Origin: Methylomicrobium lacus LW14
GTDB lineage: Bacteria; Pseudomonadota; Gammaproteobacteria; Methylococcales; Methylomonadaceae
Length of the DNA stretch: 64,000 bases
Assembly (NCBI RefSeq): GCF_000527095.1
Contig: NZ_AZUN01000001.1
Location: forward strand, 3,485,501 to 3,549,500
Direction: 5' to 3'
This document shows, in pieces, positions 23,951 to 32,258 of the stretch. Position numbers and translations under genes: made by a program. Under the pieces are notes generated by a model that worked only from the letters and a program-made list of their open reading frames with translations, did not search any database and was not told where the DNA came from. Each line of letters opens with the position of its first letter. The first letter of the stretch is position 1.

Positions 23951-24100
23951 ATGGTCATGTTCAAGAAATTTATGATAGTAATCAACTTGCTCGGTAGTCT
24001 CTGTGTTTTTGCGGTGATGTGTCTGTCGAAAGGCCTGCACAAATCCAAGAAATACAGGAAAGAGACGGTCAGGAATGGCTGGTTCTGGCATTCGAGTTAA
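23951..24100 (+). CDS. Small membrane protein, 49 aa
   Basis: The protein begins MVMFKKFMIVINLLGS and has one hydrophobic helix at about residues 7-25, followed by a strongly basic tail (Lys/Arg/His, residues 27-42) ending in NGWFWHSS. AAGGAAGG immediately upstream is a near-ideal ribosome site, and a hairpin follows the stop. These signals support a real small gene despite its size. The basic tail should be cytoplasmic. No family is recognised. Confidence 0.6.
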   Translation: MVMFKKFMIVINLLGSLCVFAVMCLSKGLHKSKKYRKETVRNGWFWHSS

Positions 24101-24105
24101 CTTAG

Positions 24106-24156
24106 AAATGCACAAATGCCAGAGCCAGTCCGCTGGATTGGCTTTGTAGCATTGCA
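24106..24156. terminator. Imperfect hairpin after the small membrane protein
   Basis: AGAGCCAGTCC (24121-24131) pairs with GGATTGGCTTT (24134-24144), with two mismatches or wobbles. Outer AAATGC and GCATT segments can lengthen the stem. It lies between the small gene and the convergent lipoprotein gene. Confidence 0.45.
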
Positions 24157-24756
24157 TTAAGGCTCAAAGCGCTTTGCGTCGCAGCCTTTTTGATAAAACA
24201 TCAGCGATGGCGGGAACGGCGTCACATCGATGGTTAATGTGGTCTCTTGGTCGAAGGCGGCCACGGGGCCGGATGCCGCATTGAGAAAGTTTTTCGTCAA
24301 TTGCGCGGCCAATTTTTCCTGCGCGACATCGTCCCCCAAAGAAAAAGGATCGACGGCCAAATTGGTCTGGCCGATCGCCTCTTCCAGGGCTTCCGAGGCT
24401 AAGTGCTGTATTTTTGCCTCAAAATCCTTGAAGATTTCCTTCGGCTTGTCGCGCTTGATGCGCTCGAGATCTTGCGGGTCGGCATATACCAAAAAAGACC
24501 CGCTGGCGCCCTGGGATTCATTTTTGCAAATACCGCCATCCATGATTCTGACCAAATTCAGGGTCTTGCCGTCTTTGGTCGTCGTCAACGGAGGATTGGC
24601 GGCGGCGTCATAATTTTCGGCCGGTTTTGCCTGCTGCGGCGCCGGTTTAGCCGTGGCTTCTACGGCGGCAGTGTTTTGTCGTTGAGCGGGTTGGGTCGAG
24701 CAAGCGCTCAGCAGGGATACGGCGACAGCGGTAAATGTTTTTACCCGGGCTTTCAT
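24157..24756 (-). CDS. Lipoprotein of unknown function
   Basis: The 199-aa product has a lipoprotein signal peptide, MKARVKTFTAVAVSLLSAC, with Cys19 lipidated. A Gln/Ala/Pro-rich linker of about 40 residues follows. The mature domain (about 55-199) has four acidic helices and three cysteines, including a C-terminal FYQKGCDAKRFEP. It should be anchored to the outer membrane. The family is not recognised. It is convergent with the 49-aa protein gene and divergent from the epimerase gene, so it has its own promoter in the 130 bp upstream, where no clear boxes were assigned. Confidence 0.65.
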   Translation of the reverse strand: MKARVKTFTAVAVSLLSACSTQPAQRQNTAAVEATAKPAPQQAKPAENYDAAANPPLTTTKDGKTLNLVRIMDGGICKNESQGASGSFLVYADPQDLERIKRDKPKEIFKDFEAKIQHLASEALEEAIGQTNLAVDPFSLGDDVAQEKLAAQLTKNFLNAASGPVAAFDQETTLTIDVTPFPPSLMFYQKGCDAKRFEP

Positions 24757-24886
24757 AGTTTTTTCTGAAAAATAAAAGGGAAGTCTTTGTCATAAGATCG
24801 GCAAGGATCTCGTATTATAATACGAACCCGTCGCGGATGAAGATCCGGTAAGATATTAACATGCAAGCAGCCAAAGGAAATTATCT

Positions 24887-25903
24887 TTGAAAATTCTGGT
24901 AACGGGGGCGGCCGGCTTTATCGGCGCAAGCTTATGCGGCAAACTGTTGGCGCGAGGGGATGAAGTCGTTGGTATCGATAATTTAAACGATTACTACGAT
25001 GTCAGCTTAAAAACGGCGCGCCTGCAATTGTTGACTGACTATGAGCAATTCAAGTTTATCAAACTGGATATTGCGGACGCTTCGGCCCTTGAGGCGCTGT
25101 TTCAGCAAGAAAAAGTGCAAAGGGTGGTTAATCTTGCCGCACAGGCAGGCGTCAGATATTCCCTGACCAACCCGCAGGCCTACGTGAATTCAAATATTCT
25201 TGGCTTCATGAATATTCTGGAGGGATGCCGGCACCAGGCGATAGAGCATCTGGTTTATGCCTCTTCAAGTTCGGTCTATGGCGCCAACACCCGGATGCCG
25301 TTCTCGGTGCATGATAATGTCGATCATCCGGTGTCGATGTATGCGGCCAGCAAAAAAGCGAATGAATTGATGGCGCACACTTACAGTCATCTTTTTCAGC
25401 TTCCGACCACGGGGCTGCGTTTTTTTACCGTTTACGGGCCGTGGGGGCGGCCGGATATGTCGCCGATTCTGTTTGCGCGCAATATCCTGGAAGGCAAGCC
25501 GATCGACGTGTTCAACTTCGGTAATCACCGGCGTGATTTTACTTATATTGACGATATTGTCGACGGCGTGATTCGGGTGCTGGATCAGCCGGCCAGGTCG
25601 AATCCTGAATGGACGGGGCAGAACCCCGATCCCGGCAGCAGCAGGGCGCCTTACAAGGTCTATAATATCGGCAGCAATCAGCCGGTGCATTTACTGACCT
25701 TTATCGAAACGCTCGAAAAATATCTCGGCAAAACCGCGGTCAAAAATTTATTGCCGATGCAGCCCGGCGATGTGCCCGACACTTATGCCGATGTCAGCGA
25801 TTTGGTGCGCGATTTTGGTTATCAGCCGAGTACGCAACTGGAAGAGGGGGTTGGGCGTTTTGTGCGCTGGTATCTGGATTTTTACGGACATGCCGGCCGG
25901 TGA
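24887..25903 (+). CDS. UDP-glucuronate 4-epimerase-like sugar-nucleotide epimerase
   Basis: The 338-aa protein is an extended short-chain dehydrogenase. It has the NAD motif TGAAGFIG at 6-13, the VVGIDNLNDYYDVSLK stretch typical of UDP-glucuronate epimerases, the serine-rich YASSSSVYG block, catalytic Tyr152 and Lys156 in YAASK, and FFTVYGPWGRPDM. Such enzymes make UDP-galacturonate or similar sugars for capsule, exopolysaccharide or lipopolysaccharide. The start is a TTG at 24887 with AAAGGAAA just upstream; the next internal methionine would remove the NAD motif. No other polysaccharide genes are adjacent, so the final polymer is unknown. Confidence 0.88.
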   Translation: MKILVTGAAGFIGASLCGKLLARGDEVVGIDNLNDYYDVSLKTARLQLLTDYEQFKFIKLDIADASALEALFQQEKVQRVVNLAAQAGVRYSLTNPQAYVNSNILGFMNILEGCRHQAIEHLVYASSSSVYGANTRMPFSVHDNVDHPVSMYAASKKANELMAHTYSHLFQLPTTGLRFFTVYGPWGRPDMSPILFARNILEGKPIDVFNFGNHRRDFTYIDDIVDGVIRVLDQPARSNPEWTGQNPDPGSSRAPYKVYNIGSNQPVHLLTFIETLEKYLGKTAVKNLLPMQPGDVPDTYADVSDLVRDFGYQPSTQLEEGVGRFVRWYLDFYGHAGR

Positions 25904-26103
25904 CCGAAAAAACAGATGCCTGCGCGGTTTTGCTGACAAGTTTAGCTTCGGTCGTGCGATGAGTGAAGCGGGCCGTCCATGGCGCTTAAACACAGCAAGC
26001 AGAATACAAGCGCCGGGGGCGCTTGAGAGTAAAGCATCGGGCTTCGCTCCGGCGCCACATGGGCGCCGCAAAAACGCGCCGGGCGAGTATGCCGGCGGTC
26101 GTC

Positions 26104-26616
26104 TTACGCTACAGCGCGTAAAGACTCGTCCTCATAGAGGCGTTTTTTCTTCCAGCCGGCGAATTTACTTTCGTCAAACTCCAGATCGTTATCGATCGCA
26201 TATTCATAGCAGCTTCTGAACAGGCGCGCGGTGCGGAAGGCGTGCAATTCGTCATCCGCGGTAATCTTCGCGACGTTGCCGACCTGGAAGGTCTTGTTCT
26301 TGGATTTGCCGTTATGGACCCAAAATACGGTGTAGCAAAGATAGCTCTTGTCTTTGCGGTGGTCGTATTTGATCGTCTTCGAAACGCCGGTGACGCCGGT
26401 CGTGGTTTTATTTTTCGGCGGTTTTAAAAAGCGTGTCTTACTGCCTTTTAAGACGACCAGCATCTGGTCGCGCCAGAGAATCGCAGCTTGCAAAGACTTG
26501 GCTTTGTTTCCCCATAATTTATGAGAAAAATAACGGCTGCTTTCCTTGCCGCGGCGCACGATGCGTACTTGATAACCGAAAACGTCCGGTTCGGTGATAT
26601 GTTTATTTTTTGCCAT
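26104..26616 (-). CDS. AP2-like DNA-binding domain protein
   Basis: The 170-aa basic protein contains a region of about 60 residues (about 85-145) beginning TTTGVTGVSK. It has three predicted strands with a WVHNGK turn, then F-x-V-G and a helix with AFRTARLFRS. This is the pattern of the AP2/ERF fold known from plants and from bacterial and phage homing endonucleases. The N-terminal half (about 10-60) may be a second, weaker copy (YQVRIVRRGKESSRYFSH, then a helix with AAILWRDQ). No HNH or other nuclease motif is visible, so it may be a stand-alone DNA-binding protein. It is AT-richer than its neighbours and bordered by spacers of 200-310 bp. The assignment rests on pattern only. Confidence 0.55.
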   Translation of the reverse strand: MAKNKHITEPDVFGYQVRIVRRGKESSRYFSHKLWGNKAKSLQAAILWRDQMLVVLKGSKTRFLKPPKNKTTTGVTGVSKTIKYDHRKDKSYLCYTVFWVHNGKSKNKTFQVGNVAKITADDELHAFRTARLFRSCYEYAIDNDLEFDESKFAGWKKKRLYEDESLRAVA

Positions 26617-26927
26617 GGAAGAAGCCCCTCACAAAAACGACATAAAAGTTAATAGCGGTAAAGCTAGGTTGCCTATAAACGTAGCGGCTTAAGCTTTTTT
26701 TAAAAAAAAAGAAAGAGCAGAGCTACTATGTTTGTAATCTAATGATTACAAATTATGACCAAAGTTCTGACAAATGCAAGAAAAAAATGACAATCAAGTG
26801 AAAAAGTTCACTTGAAAAAAGCATAAATTTCCGAGGATTTTGGTGTAGAATGCAAGGATTCCACTTTCAAGTGGCTAATCGTGAGTTGATAACTATCTGC
26901 TTTTTATAACTATTTTGGAGAAAAACG
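26617..26927 (+). promoter_or_regulatory. AT-rich control region of the peroxiredoxin gene with two palindromes
   Basis: Two perfect inverted repeats stand out. CAAGTGAA/TTCACTTG is at 26795-26814 with a 4-nt loop. CCACTT/AAGTGG is at 26861-26874 with a 2-nt loop. Both share an AAGTG half-site. Between them, TGGTGTAGAAT carries an extended -10 box (TAGAAT at 26846-26851). The second palindrome starts ten bases after that box, where a repressor would block initiation; the first lies upstream, where an activator could sit. The ribosome site TTGGAG precedes the ATG at 26928. Confidence 0.5.
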
Positions 26928-27533
26928 ATGAGTGTTTTAGTTGGTAAACAGGCACCGGATTTTACCGTTCCTGCGGTGTTGGGCGATGGTCAAATCGTTG
27001 ATTCTTTCAGCTTTTCTGACGCCACTCGCGGCAAATACGCAGTCCTGGTTTTCTATCCGTTGGACTTTACCTTTGTCTGCCCCAGCGAGTTGATCGCGTT
27101 AGACCATCGTATCGACGAATTCAAGAGTCGTAACGTGGAAGTGATTGCGGTATCGATCGATTCACATTTCACGCATAATGCCTGGCGCAGTACGCCGGTC
27201 AGCAAAGGCGGTATCGGCCCCGTGCGTTACACGATGGCGGCGGACATTGCGCACAGCATTTGCAAGGATTACGATGTCGAAGCTGAAGCGCCGGCCGTGG
27301 CTTACCGCGGTTCTTTCCTGATCGACCGCAGCGGCGTCGTGCGTCACCAAGTGGTTAATGATCTGCCGCTCGGCCGCAACATGGATGAACTGGTGCGTAT
27401 GGTCGATGCGTTGCAATTCCACGAAGAGCATGGCGAAGTCTGCCCTGCCGGCTGGAACAAAGGCGATGCCGGTATGAATGCAAGCCCTACGGGCGTTGCG
27501 GAATACCTGGATAAAAACGCTGAAAAGTTATAA
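26928..27533 (+). CDS. Typical 2-Cys peroxiredoxin (AhpC/Prx1 type)
   Basis: The enzyme reduces hydrogen peroxide and organic peroxides in the cytoplasm. The 201-aa protein has the peroxidatic Cys51 in DFTFVCPSE and the resolving Cys172 in GEVCPAGW, the two-cysteine layout of the Prx1/AhpC class. The C-terminal tail ends SPTGVAEYLDKNAEKL. Its TGVAEYL at 188-194 resembles the heptad of the two RuMP-cluster repeat proteins, although related tails (GVASYL-like) are common in this class. No ahpF follows, so electrons probably come from thioredoxin. Upstream palindromes suggest stress regulation. Confidence 0.93.
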   Translation: MSVLVGKQAPDFTVPAVLGDGQIVDSFSFSDATRGKYAVLVFYPLDFTFVCPSELIALDHRIDEFKSRNVEVIAVSIDSHFTHNAWRSTPVSKGGIGPVRYTMAADIAHSICKDYDVEAEAPAVAYRGSFLIDRSGVVRHQVVNDLPLGRNMDELVRMVDALQFHEEHGEVCPAGWNKGDAGMNASPTGVAEYLDKNAEKL

Positions 27534-27569
27534 TAGCTTTTGAAAAACTGTCCCAGAGGCAGTTATCTG

Positions 27570-27598
27570 GGGCGCATTGCACACTAAGCAATGCGCCC
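27570..27598. terminator. Hairpin after the peroxiredoxin gene
   Basis: GGGCGCATTGC (27570-27580) pairs perfectly with GCAATGCGCCC (27588-27598) over a 7-nt loop. No T run follows on the plus strand. It lies between convergent genes. Confidence 0.55.
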
Positions 27599-27622
27599 TG
27601 CTTGGCAAGATTGTCCGGGCGG

Positions 27623-27925
27623 CTATTGATCGTTGTGTGGTGCAGATTCTTTCGCGGCATTCGCAATCAGTTTTTTACGAATGAAAAAACACACGATAAT
27701 GCCCGCGAGCGCCGGAATTTGAGTCACCAGAAATAATGATGTCGGGTTCTTGGCGAACATGTCGCCGAGCGGATGCAGCACCGACAATTTGACCAGCCAC
27801 CAGGTCAGCCAAAAGCCGATAAATCCGATAATGGCCCATTGCAGCGTGGGTTGCTTTTTTTCTTTGGCGGTTAAATAAAACCAGATTAGAATCGCCACTC
27901 CGGCAAATTTTGCAAGATATAACAT
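27623..27925 (-). CDS. Three-span membrane protein of unknown function
   Basis: The 100-aa protein has three hydrophobic helices: about 3-19 (LAKFAGVAILIWFYLTA), 28-48 (with IIGFIGFWLTWWLV) and 62-83 (LFLVTQIPALAGIIVCFF). It ends in a basic then acidic hydrophilic tail (RKKLIANAAKES). It should be in the inner membrane. No conserved family or catalytic residue is recognised. The gene is convergent with the peroxiredoxin gene and divergent from the AsmA gene; its ATG at 27925 is preceded by a weak GGGGAGA sequence. Confidence 0.65.
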   Translation of the reverse strand: MLYLAKFAGVAILIWFYLTAKEKKQPTLQWAIIGFIGFWLTWWLVKLSVLHPLGDMFAKNPTSLFLVTQIPALAGIIVCFFIRKKLIANAAKESAPHNDQ

Positions 27926-28053
27926 CGTCTCCCCCCATTTTCATTGTTGGTGTGATAGGCCGCTGCCGAGGCTTGCACAGGTCTCAGCGATCAGGCGCTA
28001 ATCATATTCCATATCCGCCCTTCATGACATAATTTTATCGCCAGGAGCCCGTT

Positions 28054-30180
28054 GTGAGAAAACCGCTGAAAGTGTTTGCGGTCATTTTCGCCATGTCGAT
28101 CTTATTGATCGGCGTTGCGCTCGGCATCCTGTCGATTGTGATGGATCCTAATCAATTCAAGCCGCAGTTGGCGGAGACGATCAAGCAAAAGATCGGGCGC
28201 GAAGTCGAGTTCGCCGGCGATTTACACTGGTCGGTTTTCCCCTGGCTGGGGGTTTCGGCAGGGCCCATGCGGATCAGGAATGTCCAGGGCTTCCCGCAAG
28301 CCGACTTTCTCGGCATCGAGCAGGGCGAAATCAAGGTCAAAGTGTTGCCGTTGCTCGGCAAGCGGCTGGAAATCATCCGCATCGCATTAAAAGGCTTGCG
28401 GCTGAACTTGCTGCGCAACAAGGAAGGCGCGAATAATTGGGGTCCAATGGATTCAACAAGCGGGGCGGCTGTCGAGCCGACTCCCCCCGGCCAAGCCGCG
28501 CCGGACAAGCCCGTATCCCCTGAAAAGGCATGGGCGATCTTCGCGGTGGGCGGCGTGGATCTCGAGGAGGCGGCGATTCATTGGGACGACCAGCAAAACG
28601 GCCAGCGTCTCGATGTTGAAAATATCAACCTGAACGTCGGCAAATTGACGTGGGATCAGTTTGCCGATGTGGCACTGACTTTCACTGTCGTCGAGCCGGG
28701 CTCCGGCTATCAAGACCGCATCGGCTTTAAAACCCGGGTGTTGATCAAGCAACATATCGAGCAGGCGAATCTTGCCGATACCGAGCTGAGTCTGGCGAGG
28801 GAAGGGGGAGCGCGGCCGGATAAGGTCCTATCGGTGATGCTGACCGCGCCGGAAATCCTCTTCGAAAAAAACGGACAAAAGCTTCGGATTGCCAAGCTGC
28901 AAATTGAGTCCGGCGAGCTGGCTATCGTGTCCAGTCTGAGCGGAAGCCATTTATTCGAAGCGGCCGATGTCGAAGGACGTCTCGAAATGGCGGAGCTCAA
29001 TCCCGGCAAGCTGTTAAAGCGCTTCGACATCGCGCTGCCGAAATTTCAGGACCCCGGCGCCTTGAGCCGGCTGCAGGCCGGCTTTAATTGGCATGTGGCG
29101 CAAAATGCGCTGTCGCTCGATGCCTTGCGCTGCAAGCTGGACGATACCTTGCTGCAAGGCGAGGCGCGCATCGAGGGGTGGGAGGCGCCGGCGATCCGTT
29201 TCAATTTGGCCGTCGATGCGGTCGATGTCGGCCGCTATTTGCCGAAAAACAAAACCCCGCAGGTCACCCCGTCGGCGGCCCTGGTTGGCGCGCTCTCGAA
29301 GTTGCCGGTAGGGCAGCTTAGAAAACTGGATGCGCAAGGCGAACTCACGCTCGGGCACCTGCAAATGCGCGGCATCGCCGCCGACGACCTGCGCTTGCAA
29401 TTAAAGGCCAAGGAAGGCGTCATACAAACCCGGAAAAACATCAGCCGGCTGCATCGGGGCGGCTATGCCGGCAGCGTGAATTTCAATGCCGCAGGCAGGG
29501 AAAATACGATGTCGTTAGCGGAAAAAGTCGAGCGGGTAGAGATTGAGCCCTTTCTTAAGGCGATGGGCAGCAAAATCCACATCAGCGGCGCACTGACTGC
29601 TTCCGCGGCGCTGCGGGCGCAAGGGAATGACAGCAAACAGATCAGACAGGGGGCGAAGGGAAAGCTGACCTTTACGCTCAAGGATGGCGCGATCAGGGAG
29701 CTGAAGTTTCAACAGCTGATCGATCAGGCTGCCGATGTGCTCAATCATGCCCCACCGTCGCCGATGCATCACAACGGCATGGATTTTTCCGAAATCTCAG
29801 GCACGGCGGCATTGGCCGAAAGTGTGATCAAGAGCCAGGACTTATTGGTCAAATCGCCCCGCTTTCGGATGGAAGGCGGCGGCAGCACGCATATCGAAAC
29901 CGGCCGGATCGATTACCGCTTTGTCAGTCATTTGGTCAAGGCGCCGGCGACCGAAACCGAGCCGGAAAAACTGCATAGCACACCAATCGTGGTTGCCATG
30001 AGCGGCACCTGGGCCGAGCCCGTCTATCGACTCGATATGGAGGCCTTGCTAACCGAGAAGAATAAGGCCAAAATTGAGAAGTTCATCGAGAAAAACAAGA
30101 GTAAAATAGACAAATTGAAAAATAAGCTGGATAAAAAATTGGGGCCTGGCGTCGACGATTTGTTCAGGAAGTTGTTCTAG
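28054..30180 (+). CDS. asmA: AsmA family envelope protein
   Basis: The 708-aa protein begins with a signal anchor (residues about 7-31) and the family N-terminus NQFKPQLAETIKQKIGREVEFAGDLHWSVFPWLGVSAG. AsmA-like proteins form long beta-groove structures in the periplasm and are thought to move lipids between inner and outer membranes or affect outer-membrane assembly. The C-terminal AsmA domain (about 460-640) includes SALTASAALRAQG-like strands and GKLTFTLKDGAIRELKFQQLID. A lysine-rich tail follows. The start is GTG at 28054 with AGGAG upstream. mutY follows 26 bp after the stop, as is common in gammaproteobacteria, where asmA, mutY and yggX lie together. Confidence 0.9.
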   Translation: MRKPLKVFAVIFAMSILLIGVALGILSIVMDPNQFKPQLAETIKQKIGREVEFAGDLHWSVFPWLGVSAGPMRIRNVQGFPQADFLGIEQGEIKVKVLPLLGKRLEIIRIALKGLRLNLLRNKEGANNWGPMDSTSGAAVEPTPPGQAAPDKPVSPEKAWAIFAVGGVDLEEAAIHWDDQQNGQRLDVENINLNVGKLTWDQFADVALTFTVVEPGSGYQDRIGFKTRVLIKQHIEQANLADTELSLAREGGARPDKVLSVMLTAPEILFEKNGQKLRIAKLQIESGELAIVSSLSGSHLFEAADVEGRLEMAELNPGKLLKRFDIALPKFQDPGALSRLQAGFNWHVAQNALSLDALRCKLDDTLLQGEARIEGWEAPAIRFNLAVDAVDVGRYLPKNKTPQVTPSAALVGALSKLPVGQLRKLDAQGELTLGHLQMRGIAADDLRLQLKAKEGVIQTRKNISRLHRGGYAGSVNFNAAGRENTMSLAEKVERVEIEPFLKAMGSKIHISGALTASAALRAQGNDSKQIRQGAKGKLTFTLKDGAIRELKFQQLIDQAADVLNHAPPSPMHHNGMDFSEISGTAALAESVIKSQDLLVKSPRFRMEGGGSTHIETGRIDYRFVSHLVKAPATETEPEKLHSTPIVVAMSGTWAEPVYRLDMEALLTEKNKAKIEKFIEKNKSKIDKLKNKLDKKLGPGVDDLFRKLF

Positions 30181-30205
30181 TTTATTTACCCTTTGACGAT
30201 TTGCG

Positions 30206-31273
30206 ATGAATAGTTTAGCGTTTGACGAACGCCTCCTGGCTTGGTTTGATCGGCATGGACGCAAGGATTTGCCCTGGCAGCAGGATAAGTCGCCCTATCG
30301 GGTATGGATATCCGAGACGATGTTGCAGCAGACCCAGGTGGCAACGGTCATCCCGTATTTTGAGGCGTTCATGACCCGGTTTCCGAGCGTCGAGACCTTG
30401 GCGCAAGCGGAGCTCGATGAGGTGCTAAGCTACTGGTCGGGATTGGGCTATTATGCGCGGGCGCGCAATTTGCATCGAGCCGCGCAGAAAATCGAAGCGA
30501 TGGACCGCTTTCCCGATACGCTGGAAGCCCTTCAGCAATTGCCCGGTATTGGTTTATCGACCGCCGGCGCGATCATGAGCATCGCCTATGGGTGCAGTCA
30601 TCCGATTCTGGACGGCAATGTCCGGCGGGTGTTGGCGCGCCATCGTGCCATCGCGGGCTGGCCTGGCGAGGCGAAAGTGAGCAAACGGCTATGGGAGCTT
30701 AGCCGGGCGTTGACGCCCCGGCAGCGGGTGGCGGATTATACGCAAGCGATCATGGATCTGGGCGCGACCCTTTGTACGCGCGGCCGGCCGGCTTGTGATC
30801 TGTGCCCCTTGCATGCCGATTGCTTGGCTTTTAGGGGCGGACGGGTTGCCGATTTTCCGACGCCGAAACCGGGCAAGACCTTGCCGGTCAAGCAGCGGGC
30901 TTTTCTTTTGCTCGCGAATAGCCGGCAACACGTTTTTCTTGAAAAACGGCCGCCCGCCGGAATTTGGGGGGGATTATGGTGCCTACCGGAATTTGAAAAT
31001 CACGAGCAGGCATTGGCCTGGTGCCGGGAGCGCAATATCGCGATCATTGGCCGGTATATGATGGAGAGGCGGCGGCATACTTTTTCGCATTATCATCTCG
31101 ATTACACGCCGCTGGTGGTTTTGACCGACGGCGGGGACCATGGTGTCGGCGAAGCGGGATCCGCGGGCTGGCATCCGGTCGAGTCGATTGACCGCTTGGG
31201 CTTGGCCGCGCCGATTAAACAATTATTGAAACACTATCAAAACCACGAGGACACACATGACAAGAATGGTTAA
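30206..31273 (+). CDS. mutY: A/G-specific adenine DNA glycosylase
   Basis: MutY removes adenine mispaired with 8-oxoguanine in base-excision repair. The 355-aa protein has catalytic Glu37 in SETMLQQTQV, the helix-hairpin-helix LPGIGLSTAGA at about 112-122, catalytic Asp136 in ILDGNVRRV, and the [4Fe-4S] cluster cysteines in CTRGRPACDLCPLHADC (spacing 6-2-5). The C-terminal third is the NUDIX-like 8-oxoguanine recognition domain. yggX overlaps its 3' end by 17 bp, a classic pairing of repair and iron-oxidation protection genes. Confidence 0.95.
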   Translation: MNSLAFDERLLAWFDRHGRKDLPWQQDKSPYRVWISETMLQQTQVATVIPYFEAFMTRFPSVETLAQAELDEVLSYWSGLGYYARARNLHRAAQKIEAMDRFPDTLEALQQLPGIGLSTAGAIMSIAYGCSHPILDGNVRRVLARHRAIAGWPGEAKVSKRLWELSRALTPRQRVADYTQAIMDLGATLCTRGRPACDLCPLHADCLAFRGGRVADFPTPKPGKTLPVKQRAFLLLANSRQHVFLEKRPPAGIWGGLWCLPEFENHEQALAWCRERNIAIIGRYMMERRRHTFSHYHLDYTPLVVLTDGGDHGVGEAGSAGWHPVESIDRLGLAAPIKQLLKHYQNHEDTHDKNG

Positions 31274-31529
31274 GTGCGCAAAGTTGGGCGTGGAGTCGGA
31301 AGGCTTCGATGCGCCGCCTTTTCCCGGACCGAAAGGGCAGGAAATCTATGAAAAAATATCGAAACTGGCCTGGCAGCAATGGATCGCCAAACAGACGATG
31401 TTGATCAATGAATACCGTTTGGCCAGCTATGATCCGAAAGCCAAGGCTTTTCTGGCGCAAGAAAGAGACAAATTTTTGTTTGAAGGAAATAATGAGATGC
31501 CGGAAGGTTATGTGCCCCCGCCGCAGTAA
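31257..31529 (+). CDS. yggX: Fe(2+)-trafficking protein
   Basis: The 90-aa protein matches YggX over its whole length: RMVKCAKLGVESEGFDAPPFPG at the start with the conserved cysteine, then the helical GQEIYEKISKLAWQQW, and the tail with QERDKFLF. YggX protects iron-sulfur clusters such as that of MutY against oxidative damage and may move iron to them. Its ATG lies inside the end of mutY (17-bp overlap), so the genes are translated from one message. Confidence 0.95.
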   Translation: MTRMVKCAKLGVESEGFDAPPFPGPKGQEIYEKISKLAWQQWIAKQTMLINEYRLASYDPKAKAFLAQERDKFLFEGNNEMPEGYVPPPQ

Positions 31530-31592
31530 ACAGGCGGGCGAGTCAATACCTAGAGGTTATGCGCGACTTTTTTAAATGAGATAGGAAATTGC

Positions 31593-32258
31593 ATGAGACT
31601 ATTACTGGTTGAAGATGATGAGATCCTCGGAGAAGGTCTGTCGGCCGGCCTGAAAATGGAAGGATATGCGGTCGATTGGTTTACCAACGGTAAACTTGCC
31701 GAGGAGGCGCTGAAAAATAATCTCTATGAGCTGATCGTGCTTGATTTGGGCTTGCCGGACATGGACGGTATGGATCTGCTGCACGAGTTGCGTAGCCGTA
31801 AGGACGAAACGCCGGTGATGGTGTTGACGGCCCGCGACACCATCAACGATAGGGTGATCGGTCTGGATAGCGGGGCGGACGATTTCGTGAACAAGCCGTT
31901 CGATCTGACCGAAGTCTGTGCCAGGCTGCGTGCCTTGGCTAGGCGGAGCGAAGGCCGCAGCACGCCGCTGATCGTGCATAAAGACCTGATTCTGGATCCT
32001 GCCTCGCACATCGTGACCTACAACGACGAACGGGTCGATCTGTCGCAAAAAGAATTCGAAATCTTGAGTTTTCTGATGGGCAATATCGGCAAGGTCGTCT
32101 CGCGGGCGCGCCTGGAAGAGAGTCTGTATTCGTGGGATTCGGATATCGAAAGCAATACCGTCGAAGTCCACATTCATTATCTGCGGAAAAAACTCGATTC
32201 CGGCTTGATTCGGACGGTCAGGGGAGTTGGCTATATCATTGATGCCGAAGAAGGTTAA
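31593..32258 (+). CDS. OmpR-family response regulator (QseB/PmrA-like)
   Basis: The 221-aa protein has a receiver domain (1-115) with the acidic pair Glu8/Asp9, phospho-acceptor Asp51 in IVLDLGLPDMDG and Lys101 in NKPFDL. A winged-helix DNA-binding domain (125-221) ends with the recognition helix SNTVEVHIHYLRKKL and RTVRGVGYII. It overlaps the sensor kinase gene at TAATG, so the two form one operon. Similarity to QseB/PmrA suggests envelope or metal-stress control, but the signal is unknown. Confidence 0.92.
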   Translation: MRLLLVEDDEILGEGLSAGLKMEGYAVDWFTNGKLAEEALKNNLYELIVLDLGLPDMDGMDLLHELRSRKDETPVMVLTARDTINDRVIGLDSGADDFVNKPFDLTEVCARLRALARRSEGRSTPLIVHKDLILDPASHIVTYNDERVDLSQKEFEILSFLMGNIGKVVSRARLEESLYSWDSDIESNTVEVHIHYLRKKLDSGLIRTVRGVGYIIDAEEG

